Source: CAVPXC01 sp963709505
GTDB taxonomy: Bacteria; Chloroflexota; Anaerolineae; JAAEKA01
Assembly (NCBI GenBank): GCA_963709505.1
Contig: CAVPXC010000001.1
Location: forward strand, 62,001-126,000
Length of the DNA stretch: 64,000 nucleotides
Direction of reading: 5' to 3'
Made by a program: the position numbers and the translations under genes. Shown in pieces: positions 8,878 through 16,468 of the stretch (position 1 is its first letter; each line of letters starts with the position of its first letter). The notes below the pieces were generated by a model that ran no database searches, was not told the DNA's origin, and worked only from the letters and a program-made list of their open reading frames with translations.

Positions 8878-9369
8878 ATGCCCTCAAATGCCAATTCCTT
8901 GATGCAGGCAGTCAAGGCCGACGATGTAGCTCAGGTTCGCCGGTTGATCGCCCAGGGCGTCGACGTGAACGCTGCCGACGCAGCCGGCGACGTGCCGCTG
9001 ATCATGGCCGCTTACCTCGGACACACCGAGATCACTGGTCTGCTGCTGGAGGCTGGCGCGGACGTCACGGCAGTCGATCCAGGTATGAAGGCCACCGCCC
9101 TGCATGCGGCAGCTTATGCCGGACGAACCGAGCCCGCTCGCTTGCTCATCGAGCACGGCATCGACGTTGACGCCCAGGGGCCGTACAACGGCTACACGGC
9201 GCTACACGACGCGATTTGGCAGAACAACGTCGATACCGCCCGTGTGATCGTCGAGGCAGGCGCAGATCTGACCTTGCGTAACCATGAGGGCCAAACGCCG
9301 TTGGAGATGGCCAGAGCCCGCGGGCGCAAGCAGATTGTCGCGATCATCGAGCGTGCTACTGGCTGTTGA
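8878..9369 (+). CDS. Ankyrin repeat protein
   Basis: A 163-residue protein made almost wholly of ankyrin repeats: about four complete units, recognisable by DVNAADAAGDVPLIMAAYLG, ALHAAAYAGRTEPARLLIEH, TALHDAIWQNNVDTARVIVE and GQTPLEMARARGRKQIVAII. There is no signal peptide or membrane segment, so a cytoplasmic protein-binding role is likely, with an unknown partner. It starts after an AAAAGGAGAAG site and is probably co-transcribed with ybaK. Its 3' end overlaps the convergent lipoprotein gene by 14 bp. Confidence 0.8.
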   Translation: MPSNANSLMQAVKADDVAQVRRLIAQGVDVNAADAAGDVPLIMAAYLGHTEITGLLLEAGADVTAVDPGMKATALHAAAYAGRTEPARLLIEHGIDVDAQGPYNGYTALHDAIWQNNVDTARVIVEAGADLTLRNHEGQTPLEMARARGRKQIVAIIERATGC

Positions 9370-9853
9370 ACTTCCCGTCGAAGCGCACGTAATAGACCTG
9401 AGTGTCTTTCTTGCCTTCTTCCTGGGCGATGGCAATGAACAGGACACTCTGCTTGCTGCCGCTGTCTTTGCCAAAGAAGCAAATCCCGCCGCCAAAGCCT
9501 TCGGCGCCGGCTGCCGATGTGCATCCGGGCTGGTCGCTTTGATTCCAGCCTTCCTCGGCCATGCGCTCCTGGCTGTAGAAATCGGTGATCTCCTGAGGTG
9601 TGCTCGAGGTGGTATAGCCGACGAAGTCGAACTTGTCCAGGTCGACGTCGCTTTCGTTGGCCGAGGCCCGCATCATGGTCTGAATCACGAGGCGCATAGG
9701 AAGGGGCAGCTTGATGTCGGTCTTTTTAGCTTCGGGCAGCAAGGGAACGTCCGACCACATACTGCTGACCGTTTCGCTCTTGCCGCCGCCGCAGCCAGCG
9801 GTCACAAGCAGAACCGTAGCCAGCAGCAGGATCAGGATGGGTTTGCTACGCAT
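9356..9853 (-). CDS. Small lipoprotein of unknown function
   Basis: A 165-residue protein with a lipoprotein signal (MRSKPILILLLATVLLVTAG with Cys directly after it), so it is expected to be lipid-anchored outside the membrane. The mature part has no motif I recognise, though the stretch TTSSTPQEITDFYSQERMA resembles small lipoproteins that form one alpha/beta domain. The start at 9853 has a good ribosome site (GGAAAC); the longer frame to 9952 only translates the repeat at 9891-9981. It is convergent with the ankyrin gene. Confidence 0.65.
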   Translation of the reverse strand: MRSKPILILLLATVLLVTAGCGGGKSETVSSMWSDVPLLPEAKKTDIKLPLPMRLVIQTMMRASANESDVDLDKFDFVGYTTSSTPQEITDFYSQERMAEEGWNQSDQPGCTSAAGAEGFGGGICFFGKDSGSKQSVLFIAIAQEEGKKDTQVYYVRFDGKFNSQ

Positions 9854-9890
9854 TGTCTTGTTTCCTTTCGTGTTTGCATAGGGTATCACG

Positions 9891-9981
9891 TATCTTCTCA
9901 ATAATCCGGGGTAGGGGCACGGCCTTGCGCCTGCCCTCCGGGGCGACCGCAAGGGCCTGGCCCCTACAAATTGAGAATATA
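9891..9981. repeat. 91-bp dispersed inverted-repeat element, copy 1
   Basis: The ends are inverted (TATCTTCTCAAT and ATTGAGAATATA). The middle has nested inverted blocks GTAGGGGCACGGCCTTGCG and GACCGCAAGG with CCCCTAC. A nearly identical 90-bp copy is at 14000-14089. Confidence 0.75.
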
Positions 9982-10041
9982 CGGTATCACTTTGTTAAAC
10001 GACGCCGGACGGAAAATTTGGCATGCGGCCGTAGTCGTCTG

Positions 10042-10905
10042 CTACACGTCCACCAACTGGCTCAGCGCCGTCAACTCGCCTGGCTGATTCGGTTGCTTCA
10101 CGTCCCTCACGGCGACACCGCCCTGGACCAGCGCTGCGAGCGCGTCTTCGGCGTCTCCCTTGGACCAGCCAAAAAGCGACGCCAACGCGCGGACCGGAAC
10201 TGCGCCGACAGAGCGAAGATACAGCTCAACCAGCCTGCGTCGCGCCTCGGCCTGGCGGATCGGCCGGGCTTGTTCGGGCAGGTCGGGGTAGAACCGATGT
10301 ACCAGGTCGTAGATGAACGCGTATTTCCACGCGCCGGCCTGTGAGACCCCAGTAGGGAGCACCTTGAAATCGCCCTGGAGCATCTCCAGCGCGCGGTTGA
10401 AGCGCGAATCGCTCTCTCGGTTGGCTAGCCGGGCGGCCTTGCGCAGGTTGATCGAGTCCAATGGACCCTCCCTAAGCAGTGTCTCGTAGACCGTCTTCGC
10501 CTCAAAGGTCATTCGCCCCTCCTGGTACTGAAGCAGATAATCCTCCTCTGGCTCGCCGTAGTTCTCCGATAGGGCATAGAAGTACGGCACGACGTCCAGG
10601 GCGATAAACGTGGCCTTCTTGCGCAGCACCTTGGCGTAATGCCACTGTCGTGCGCCCAACATCTCGTCCTTCCAGCGCCAGGTGACGTGTCCCGGATCGT
10701 CGTGTTCGTCTGGTACGGGCCGGTCGCCTGCTACCGCGGCCCAAAGGCTGGGCATCGTTACGTCTTTAACCGGCCAGAAGTGCACAAAGCCGCGCTCGTT
10801 GACGAAGGCGACGGCCTGCTCTTTCGTGGTCAGGCGTAAACCGGGCTGCAGGTGATACGTCGCAGCGCGGTAATCCTGAAAGCGTTCGAGGCTGAGGGTA
10901 GGCAT
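10042..10905 (-). CDS. Winged-helix DNA-binding protein (possibly AlkZ-related)
   Basis: A 287-residue cytoplasmic protein. The N-terminal third (ERFQDYRAATYHLQPGLRL, AVAFVNERGFVHFWPVKDVT) and the following segments with PLDSINLRKAARLANRESDS recall winged-helix repeats of the AlkZ/YcaQ relatives. The C-terminus (VPVRALASLFGWSKGDAEDA) is another winged-helix-like unit. The QxQ/QxD catalytic pattern of true interstrand-crosslink glycosylases is not evident, so enzymatic activity is doubtful. The start at 10905 is chosen because the upstream frame has no ribosome site and reads through non-conserved sequence. Confidence 0.55.
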   Translation of the reverse strand: MPTLSLERFQDYRAATYHLQPGLRLTTKEQAVAFVNERGFVHFWPVKDVTMPSLWAAVAGDRPVPDEHDDPGHVTWRWKDEMLGARQWHYAKVLRKKATFIALDVVPYFYALSENYGEPEEDYLLQYQEGRMTFEAKTVYETLLREGPLDSINLRKAARLANRESDSRFNRALEMLQGDFKVLPTGVSQAGAWKYAFIYDLVHRFYPDLPEQARPIRQAEARRRLVELYLRSVGAVPVRALASLFGWSKGDAEDALAALVQGGVAVRDVKQPNQPGELTALSQLVDV

Positions 10906-11034
10906 GGGTGGGTGGGCGCTCCGTGAATCGGCGAACGGACGGTTTGTCTCTACGACTATTCTAGCCCGTACCGGGGCTGCTGGCAAACCTGTTCCGCTTG
11001 TTGCCTGACATTCGATTGTGCTATACTGCCCGTC

Positions 11035-11154
11035 ATGAAGCTTGTTGCCGATCTGCACATCCATTTCTTTTTCTCGAGCGCTGCGTGCAAATTGGCAACG
11101 TCAGTTCGGAAGTGGATTTGCACTACATCTTTGGAGCAGGAGGATAGACGTTGA
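11035..11154 (+). pseudogene. Fragment of a PHP-domain protein N-terminus
   Basis: A 39-codon frame begins MKLVADLHIHFFFSSAACK. The MKLVADLHIH block is the metal-binding opening of PHP-superfamily phosphoesterases, including endonuclease-Q-like proteins, but everything after it is unlike the family and a stop follows. I read it as a residual 5' end of a lost gene. Its stop overlaps the start of the ribonuclease gene by 3 bases, so it could also now act as a short leader. Confidence 0.35.
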
Positions 11155-11714
11155 ACGATCCCTATAATCGATCGGTGAGATTGAAACAGATGGCGGTTGC
11201 CTGTCTCAGCATCTTGCTACTCGTGCTCGCTATAACGGGCTGCGCGGCCGGAGATGCGTCTACCGGTGGAAACGGCCAGGGTGCCAGCCGCACGGTCTCC
11301 ACTGCCGACGGCAGCTCGTCAGCCCAGGCCCGTCCCACATTGACGCCGACGAAACGCGCGCCGCGTAAGACGCCGACGCCGACAGTGCGGCCCACGCGTC
11401 GCGCCACGCCTACGCCAAAACCACAGTCCGGAAGCGGCCTGGCAACCGTCCGCTATCAGGATCTTCCCAGGCAAGCCCAGGATACCATTCGGTTGATCGA
11501 TATGGGTGGCCCTTTTCCCTTCGACCGGGACGGTGTTACCTTCCAGAACCGGGAGCGGCTTCTTCCAAAGAAGCCCGACGGCTACTACCATGAGTACACC
11601 GTGATCACGCCGGGGTCGTCGGACCGCGGCGCGCGGCGCATCATTGCTGGAGATCAGGGCGAGTTGTACTACACCGACGATCACTACGATAGTTTCAGGG
11701 AGGTAATACGATGA
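11151..11714 (+). CDS. Lipid-anchored RNase Sa/barnase-type guanyl-specific ribonuclease
   Basis: A 187-residue exported ribonuclease. A lipoprotein signal (LSILLLVLAITGC, Cys near residue 32) is followed by a long Thr/Pro/Arg-rich linker (residues 60-97) and a microbial ribonuclease domain. The active-site pattern of RNase Sa is intact: Glu in YYHEYTVITPG, Arg in DRGARRI and His in YYTDDHYDSF, with GGPFPFDRDGVTFQNRERLL before them. It cleaves single-stranded RNA after G. The start is TTG, supported by AGGAGGA 7 bases upstream. It overlaps the barstar gene by 4 bp (ATGA), a classic toxin-inhibitor arrangement. The role could be competition or RNA scavenging. Confidence 0.85.
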   Translation: MNDPYNRSVRLKQMAVACLSILLLVLAITGCAAGDASTGGNGQGASRTVSTADGSSSAQARPTLTPTKRAPRKTPTPTVRPTRRATPTPKPQSGSGLATVRYQDLPRQAQDTIRLIDMGGPFPFDRDGVTFQNRERLLPKKPDGYYHEYTVITPGSSDRGARRIIAGDQGELYYTDDHYDSFREVIR

Positions 11715-12151
11715 ATGAAAAGCTAGAACAATTGCTTTGCAGCGAGCACCCGTCAGGGCTGTATCGAATCGAGGCTTCCGCGGAACCGGAGACGGTGAGG
11801 CGTTTGGCCGAAGCACACGGTTGGCGTTTCTTTCACGTGGACGGCTCTGAGGTAGGGGATAAGCGGTCGTTCATCCGTACGGCGGGCGCAGCGATGAACT
11901 TTCCGGCCTATTCAGGCCAGAACTGGGACGCCTTCGAGGAATCGATCCGAGATTTGAACTGGGCGCCGGCTCCTGGCTATTTGGTCCTCTTCGATGAGCC
12001 GGATCAATTCGCCGCGCGCGATCCGGAGCAGTGGGAAGTCGCAAGAAGTATTCTACAAACCGCCGCCGACACCTGGCGTGCAAATGGTATACCTATGCTT
12101 GTACTTTTCCGCAAAGCAGGCCGGGCGCTTCCAGACGTCCCGTGGCTATGA
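11711..12151 (+). CDS. Barstar-family ribonuclease inhibitor
   Basis: A 146-residue cytoplasmic protein of the barstar family. The core FFHVDGSEVGDKRSFIRTAG, then MNFPAYSGQNWDAFEESIRD and LNW, matches the helix that plugs the ribonuclease active site in barstar (YYGxNLDALxDCL in the classic protein). The C-terminal part (WEVARSILQTAADTWRANGI, PMLVLFRK) is the usual last helix and strand. It starts within the stop of the ribonuclease gene, so the two should be made together, protecting the producer before secretion. Confidence 0.87.
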   Translation: MNEKLEQLLCSEHPSGLYRIEASAEPETVRRLAEAHGWRFFHVDGSEVGDKRSFIRTAGAAMNFPAYSGQNWDAFEESIRDLNWAPAPGYLVLFDEPDQFAARDPEQWEVARSILQTAADTWRANGIPMLVLFRKAGRALPDVPWL

Positions 12152-12269
12152 CGGCACGGCAGTGCATGCGCCTGATATGCGGTTTGACAGTTCATCTTGG
12201 CAGGGGTATGATCAGGCAGTAAGGTTCGCAGGGCGCAAGAGGCAAGCTTACTGCCGCCTGCCACTTGTC

Positions 12270-12336
12270 ACCTGCAACCTGCGACCTGCGACCTGCAACC
12301 TGCGACCTGCAACCTGCAACCTGCAACCTGCGACCT
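12270..12336. repeat. Short tandem repeat of ACCTGCA/ACCTGCG units
   Basis: About nine 7-bp units (ACCTGCA or ACCTGCG) in a row in the spacer before tatA. A related pair of units in reverse orientation (GCAGGTTGCAGGT) occurs at about 50098. No coding function. Confidence 0.75.
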
Positions 12337-12382
12337 ATAACATGCGTGGCAAAACCGCAAGACGGTTGAATGGAGACTTCTC

Positions 12383-12583
12383 ATGATTGGTGGACTTGGC
12401 GCTCCAGAGCTGTTGATTATCCTGGTGATCGTGCTGCTGATTTTTGGTGCAAGTCGATTGACCGATATCGGCGGCTCGCTCGGAAAAGGGATCAAGGAAT
12501 TTCGTTCGGCTGTGCGCGATGACGACACCAAGGACGAAACCAAGCCCAAGGATGAAACGGCACCGAAGAGCGAAGACCAGTAG
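12383..12583 (+). CDS. tatA: Sec-independent protein translocase subunit TatA/E
   Basis: A 66-residue protein with the TatA/E plan: a short N-terminal membrane helix (APELLIILVIVLLIFGASRL), the conserved hinge with Gly and Leu, an amphipathic helix (GGSLGKGIKEFRSAVRD) and an acidic, lysine-rich tail. It forms the pore-like assembly of the twin-arginine export pathway. No tatB or tatC is next to it. A GGAG ribosome site lies before the ATG. Confidence 0.88.
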   Translation: MIGGLGAPELLIILVIVLLIFGASRLTDIGGSLGKGIKEFRSAVRDDDTKDETKPKDETAPKSEDQ

Positions 12584-12718
12584 CCCGAATTCCGATTGTG
12601 TGTCTTCGATAGATTTGATCTGCCGGCCAGGCGATGCGCCGGCGCGTATTGTTTAGCTGCCGGTTGCCCAGCGGAAAGGGCGGTCCGGCAGTTGCTGTTT
12701 TCAAATGAAGGAGCACCC

Positions 12719-13966
12719 ATGAGTTTCGAATTGCCCGTTGTGATCGAGCAGGACGCCATCCCGGCGCTGGTTCGTTTTTTGCGGAATAACGACCTCGATC
12801 GCTTGACGTTGGTCGCCGACGCGAACACCTATGCTGCCTTGGGTGAGCGAGTTGATCTGGCTCTGGCTGCCGGCGAGTTTGATGTCAAGCGCATTCTGCT
12901 TGCCGGCGATGAGGTTACGCCTGACGAGGCTACCTGTATGGATCTATTCGTTGCCAGCGGTAGCGACGAGCGTACCTTCCTGGCCGTAGGCTCCGGCGTA
13001 ATCACCGATGTAGTGCGCTTTGTCAGCCACCGCTCGCGCAACCCCTTCATCTGCCTGCCGACAGCGCCCTCGGTGGATGCCTACACGTCCACCAGCTCGT
13101 CACTAGTGCTCAATCGCCTCAAGCAGACTATCTACAGCCAGGCGCCGATCGCCGTCTTCGCCGACCTGGGTACGCTGTGCGCCGCCCCTCGGCCGATGAT
13201 TGCGGCCGGTTTTGGCGACGTAGTCGCGAAGTACACCTCGGTAGCTGACTGGAAACTGAGTGACGTAGTTTGGGGCGCCGCGTACAGCGAGCCGGTCGCC
13301 CGGCGTATGGAGATCGCCCGCGACCGCTGCATGGAGGAGGTGGATCGGGTTGGCGCTGCGAAGCCCGAAGGCATCCGCAGCTTAATTGTGGCGTTGATCG
13401 AGGCGGGGTTGTGCATGCTGGAGTTCGGCGGCTCCCAGCCGGCCGGCCAGTCGGAGCACTACATTTCGCATTATCTGGAGATGAAGTTGGTGCGAGAGGG
13501 CCGGCCCCCCGTGCTGCACGGCGCCAAGACAGGTATGGCCACTGTGATCATCGCTCGCCATTACGAGCAGATCCGCAATATGACCCGGGACGAGGCAGCC
13601 CGGCGACTCCAGTACGCTCGGCTGCCGGATCGCCAACAGGAAATTGAGCGCATTCGCTCAGCCTACGGCCCGTTGACCGACCTGTTGATCGTCGAGCAGG
13701 CGCCGTTCCTTGACTGGACCGAGAGCGATTACGATCGGCTCAAACAGCGCATCCTGGATCGCTGGTCCGAAGTGCAGGCCGTAGCTGCGGAGGTTCCGTC
13801 ACCCGGCAAGCTGACCGACCTGTTGGAGCGCGCCGGCGGTACCGCCGATTACCGGGTCTTGGGTTTGGGCGACGAGGAAATGGCCATAGCCGAAGTGTAC
13901 GGCCACTATGTGCGCAACCGGTTTACCGTCATGAAACTAAGCCGCGTGCTCGGTCTGCTACCGTAA
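12719..13966 (+). CDS. sn-glycerol-1-phosphate dehydrogenase-type enzyme (EgsA/AraM family)
   Basis: A 415-residue member of the iron-alcohol-dehydrogenase superfamily, G1PDH/AraM branch (COG0371). Visible are the nucleotide-binding GSGVITDVVRFVSHRSRNPF, PTAPSVDAYTSTSSSLV, the metal-site region AAGFGDVVAKYTSVADWKLS with Asp, and HYISHYLEM and VLHGAKTGMATVIIARHYEQ supplying His ligands. The archetype reduces dihydroxyacetone phosphate to sn-glycerol-1-phosphate with NAD(P)H; bacterial members may act on other sugar phosphates. The start at 12719 follows AAGGAG; the longer frame to 12596 has no site. A terminator lies at 14111. Confidence 0.78.
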   Translation: MSFELPVVIEQDAIPALVRFLRNNDLDRLTLVADANTYAALGERVDLALAAGEFDVKRILLAGDEVTPDEATCMDLFVASGSDERTFLAVGSGVITDVVRFVSHRSRNPFICLPTAPSVDAYTSTSSSLVLNRLKQTIYSQAPIAVFADLGTLCAAPRPMIAAGFGDVVAKYTSVADWKLSDVVWGAAYSEPVARRMEIARDRCMEEVDRVGAAKPEGIRSLIVALIEAGLCMLEFGGSQPAGQSEHYISHYLEMKLVREGRPPVLHGAKTGMATVIIARHYEQIRNMTRDEAARRLQYARLPDRQQEIERIRSAYGPLTDLLIVEQAPFLDWTESDYDRLKQRILDRWSEVQAVAAEVPSPGKLTDLLERAGGTADYRVLGLGDEEMAIAEVYGHYVRNRFTVMKLSRVLGLLP

Positions 13967-13999
13967 AAGTCGCGCTGTTCTCGCAACTCAGGAAGGAGG

Positions 14000-14089
14000 T
14001 ATCTTCTCAATAATCCGGGGTAGGGGCACGGCCTTGCGCCTGCCCGTCAGGGCGACCGCAAGGGTACGCCCCTACAAATTGAGAAGATA
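14000..14089. repeat. 90-bp dispersed inverted-repeat element, copy 2
   Basis: Same element as at 9891-9981. The ends are TATCTTCTCAAT and ATTGAGAAGATA, here a perfect 12-bp inverted pair. It differs from copy 1 mainly in the centre (GTCAGGG versus CTCCGGGG). Confidence 0.75.
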
Positions 14090-14109
14090 TGGCAGGAGGT
14101 GTTAAAGAG

Positions 14110-14142
14110 AAAGGTCCAGTCTTCCGTGACTGGACCTTTTTT
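14110..14142 (+). terminator. Rho-independent terminator after the G1PDH-type gene
   Basis: Left arm AAAGGTCCAGTC, loop TTCCGT, right arm GACTGGACCTTT, running into a six-T tract. The loop and part of the arm match the 13-6-13 palindromes at 4098 and 29035, so this terminator may derive from that family. Confidence 0.8.
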
Positions 14143-14179
14143 CGTCGTCCTACGAAGAGATCTACTCTCCACAACCGAA

Positions 14180-15037
14180 TTAGCCGATTGGAATGCCAAG
14201 CACCCTGATCTTCGCCGTCAAATTGCGCTTGGCCATGGGAATCAGGCTGATGGGCAGGTGCTCGACGATTACAAAACCATCCGGTGATGTCTGATAGGCT
14301 CGCCGCAGCACGGTGTCCAGATCCATGAGACCAGTTCCAATGACGGTCTCGGAGATGTGGAGGACGAAGCGGTCCTCGAGATAGAAGTCCTTGACGTGGA
14401 CGGTGTCGACGTATGGCCCGAGCTGGTCGAACAGATCGTCGATCATCGGCGTTGGATCGAGCGCGGTGGGCAGATCGCAGACGAAGTTGACGGGGTCGAT
14501 GTTCACCTTCACGCGCGGCGAGTCCAGACGCTCGATGATGCGGCGCACGGTCTTTGCGTCTCGCAGCAAGGTCGTTTGGTGGATCTCCAGGATAATGTTG
14601 ACTCCGCAGTCGTCGGCGGTTTCCAGAATCTCCTGCATACTCCGAACGAAACGATCCTCGGTTTCAGGTTTGAAATTGTCGGGATGGGGCCACCAATCCC
14701 CGCGTGGGTTGAGACTGGTGGGGCGAACTCCCGAGCCGGCTACGCCCAGCTTGGCCGCCAATCTCACGCTTTCACGCGCTTGGGCGACGCCCGAGCGACG
14801 TATGCTCTCGTCTGGCGTGATGATGCATGGGTACTGTGGCCAGACCTGCAAAAACGCCATGCCTTGATCGGCGAAAGCCGCCCTAGCGTTGGCGATGGTT
14901 CTGTCGGAGATCAATTCAGCCGGCACGGTCAAATGGGCACCCAAGCCATGAAAGCCTGTATCGGCCGCCCAACGGATCTTGTTGTAGTCGACGTCGGTCA
15001 GGTCGCCGACGATGTAGCCTAAGGCTCCGATTTTCAT
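14180..15037 (-). CDS. Sugar phosphate isomerase/epimerase-like TIM-barrel protein
   Basis: A 285-residue protein of the xylose-isomerase-like TIM barrel (AP endonuclease family 2) superfamily. It shows TGFHGLGAHLTVPAELISD, NIILEIHQTTLLRDAKTV with the metal-binding Glu, VKVNIDPVNFVCDLPTALDP and YVDTVHVKDFYLEDRFVL. Such proteins isomerise or epimerise free or phosphorylated sugars, inositols or hydroxypyruvate. The specific substrate is unknown. Its start overlaps the stop of the lyase gene by 4 bp, so the two form one operon on the minus strand, probably with the UroD gene upstream. Confidence 0.78.
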   Translation of the reverse strand: MKIGALGYIVGDLTDVDYNKIRWAADTGFHGLGAHLTVPAELISDRTIANARAAFADQGMAFLQVWPQYPCIITPDESIRRSGVAQARESVRLAAKLGVAGSGVRPTSLNPRGDWWPHPDNFKPETEDRFVRSMQEILETADDCGVNIILEIHQTTLLRDAKTVRRIIERLDSPRVKVNIDPVNFVCDLPTALDPTPMIDDLFDQLGPYVDTVHVKDFYLEDRFVLHISETVIGTGLMDLDTVLRRAYQTSPDGFVIVEHLPISLIPMAKRNLTAKIRVLGIPIG

Positions 15038-16380
15038 AGTTTTCTCCCCGCCACCCGATCCACAAACATGCCACTCAGGCCAGTGTAGGCGACTGGATCC
15101 ATCAACGCCTCGATCTGCGGGCCGGAGAGGTGCTGGGTGACCCGCGGGTCACCCATGAGCAGCTCCTGCAGCGACCGGCCCTGTTCGAAGGCCAGCATCG
15201 ACGCCTCATGCACGACTTCGTGCGCGGTCTGCCGGCCCAAGTGCTCGCCCAACTGCAGCATCACCGCCTCCGATAGGATCAGGCCGTGCAGCACGTCGAC
15301 GTTCCGGCGCATACGCTCCCGGTAGACGATCAGGTCGGCGATGACCCGCAGCGTGTGCGCCACCGCGCCGCCGGCCAGGATGCTGGCCTCCGGCACGCAG
15401 GCCCACTCGATGTGCACTGCGCCCCAGTCGCGCTCGTGCTCCGACTCCATAGCCGACAGCACCGTGTTCTGTATGCCGCGCACCATGCGCGCCTCGCCGA
15501 TGATACCCTCGCACATCATGGGGTTGCGCTTGTGCGGCATCGTGCTCGAGCCGACCTTGCCCCGCACGTACGGCTCCTCCAACTCGGCCACCTCTGATTT
15601 CTGCAGCAGGATCACCTCATGCGCGATCTTGCTCATGGTCATGGCGACCATGGCCAGCACCGAGACGTACTCGGCAAAGCCGTCGCGCGCCGGGTGCCAG
15701 CAGATCTCCGGCACGCCCAGGCCCAGGTCGGCCATCATCAGGCGCTGGATCTCCAGCCCCTGCTCGCCGACTGATGCGAGTGTCCCGGCCGCGCCGGCAA
15801 ACTGCCCCACGAGCACACGCGGCGCGGCTTGTTCCATGCGCTCGATGTGCCGGCGCACCTCCGCCAGCCAGATCGCGACCTTGAAGCCGAAGGTGATCGG
15901 CAAAGCATGCTGGCCGTGGGTGCGGCCGGGCATGATCGTGTCACGCTCGCGGCGAGCTAGATCGGCCATGTCCTCGGTCAACGCACGCAAGTCGCGCAGG
16001 ATGATGGCGTAGGCGGCTTTGACTTGCATCACCAGTCCCGTGTCGGTCACATCCTGGGTTGTTGCACCCCAGTGCACATACCCGCCGGCGGTTCCTTCGC
16101 ATAGGGACGCCAGCTGCCAGATCAACGGCACGAGCTCGTGGGTGGTCTGGTAGATGCCTTGTCGCAGTGCGTCGAAGTCGATGTGCTCGACGCGCGCCTT
16201 GCGGCTGATCTCGGCGGCGGCTTCCAGCGGCACCAGGCCGACCTCGGCCTCAGCACGTGCCAGTGCAGCCTCGTAGTCGAGCCAGCATTGCACGAGGTTC
16301 TCGTCGCTAAAAACGGCCCGCAGCTCGTCGGTGCCGTACATGTCTTTGAAGATGAGGGAGTCGATGGCGTTTGAGGGCAT
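15034..16380 (-). CDS. Adenylosuccinate lyase / carboxymuconate cycloisomerase-type lyase
   Basis: A 448-residue member of the aspartase/fumarase superfamily. The signature GKVGSSTMPHKRNPMMCEGI carries the catalytic flexible loop, and TGLVMQVKAAYAI and MPGRTHGQHALPITFGFKVA supply the other two conserved regions (HGQHALP with the catalytic His). Superfamily members eliminate fumarate or, in carboxymuconate cycloisomerases, close a lactone. Its place beside a sugar isomerase and UroD gene rather than purine genes argues that it is not the housekeeping PurB. It is in an operon with the downstream isomerase (4-bp overlap). Confidence 0.75.
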   Translation of the reverse strand: MPSNAIDSLIFKDMYGTDELRAVFSDENLVQCWLDYEAALARAEAEVGLVPLEAAAEISRKARVEHIDFDALRQGIYQTTHELVPLIWQLASLCEGTAGGYVHWGATTQDVTDTGLVMQVKAAYAIILRDLRALTEDMADLARRERDTIMPGRTHGQHALPITFGFKVAIWLAEVRRHIERMEQAAPRVLVGQFAGAAGTLASVGEQGLEIQRLMMADLGLGVPEICWHPARDGFAEYVSVLAMVAMTMSKIAHEVILLQKSEVAELEEPYVRGKVGSSTMPHKRNPMMCEGIIGEARMVRGIQNTVLSAMESEHERDWGAVHIEWACVPEASILAGGAVAHTLRVIADLIVYRERMRRNVDVLHGLILSEAVMLQLGEHLGRQTAHEVVHEASMLAFEQGRSLQELLMGDPRVTQHLSGPQIEALMDPVAYTGLSGMFVDRVAGRKL

Positions 16381-16388
16381 GGGAGGAG

Positions 16389-16416
16389 TAACTCGTAACT
16401 CGTAACTCGTAACTCG
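16389..16416. repeat. Four tandem TAACTCG units
   Basis: TAACTCG is repeated four times exactly, followed by the degenerate words GGAAATT, GGAAATC and GGAAGTC, in the spacer between two minus-strand genes. Confidence 0.8.
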
Positions 16417-16468
16417 GAAATTGGAAATCGGAAGTCGGAGGGGGGCGGGTTGGAAAGATGGTGTCTCG

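Noticed and set aside
12270..12336. CRISPR-like repeat
   Set aside because: Units are 7 bp and contiguous, without spacers.
14099..14287. A 62-codon plus-strand frame
   Set aside because: It reads through the rho-independent terminator and then opposite the sugar-isomerase gene.
15034..16380. Housekeeping purB (adenylosuccinate lyase)
   Set aside because: The superfamily signature is present, but the neighbours are sugar-isomerase and UroD genes and the sequence also fits carboxymuconate-type lyases; a gene symbol would overstate the case.
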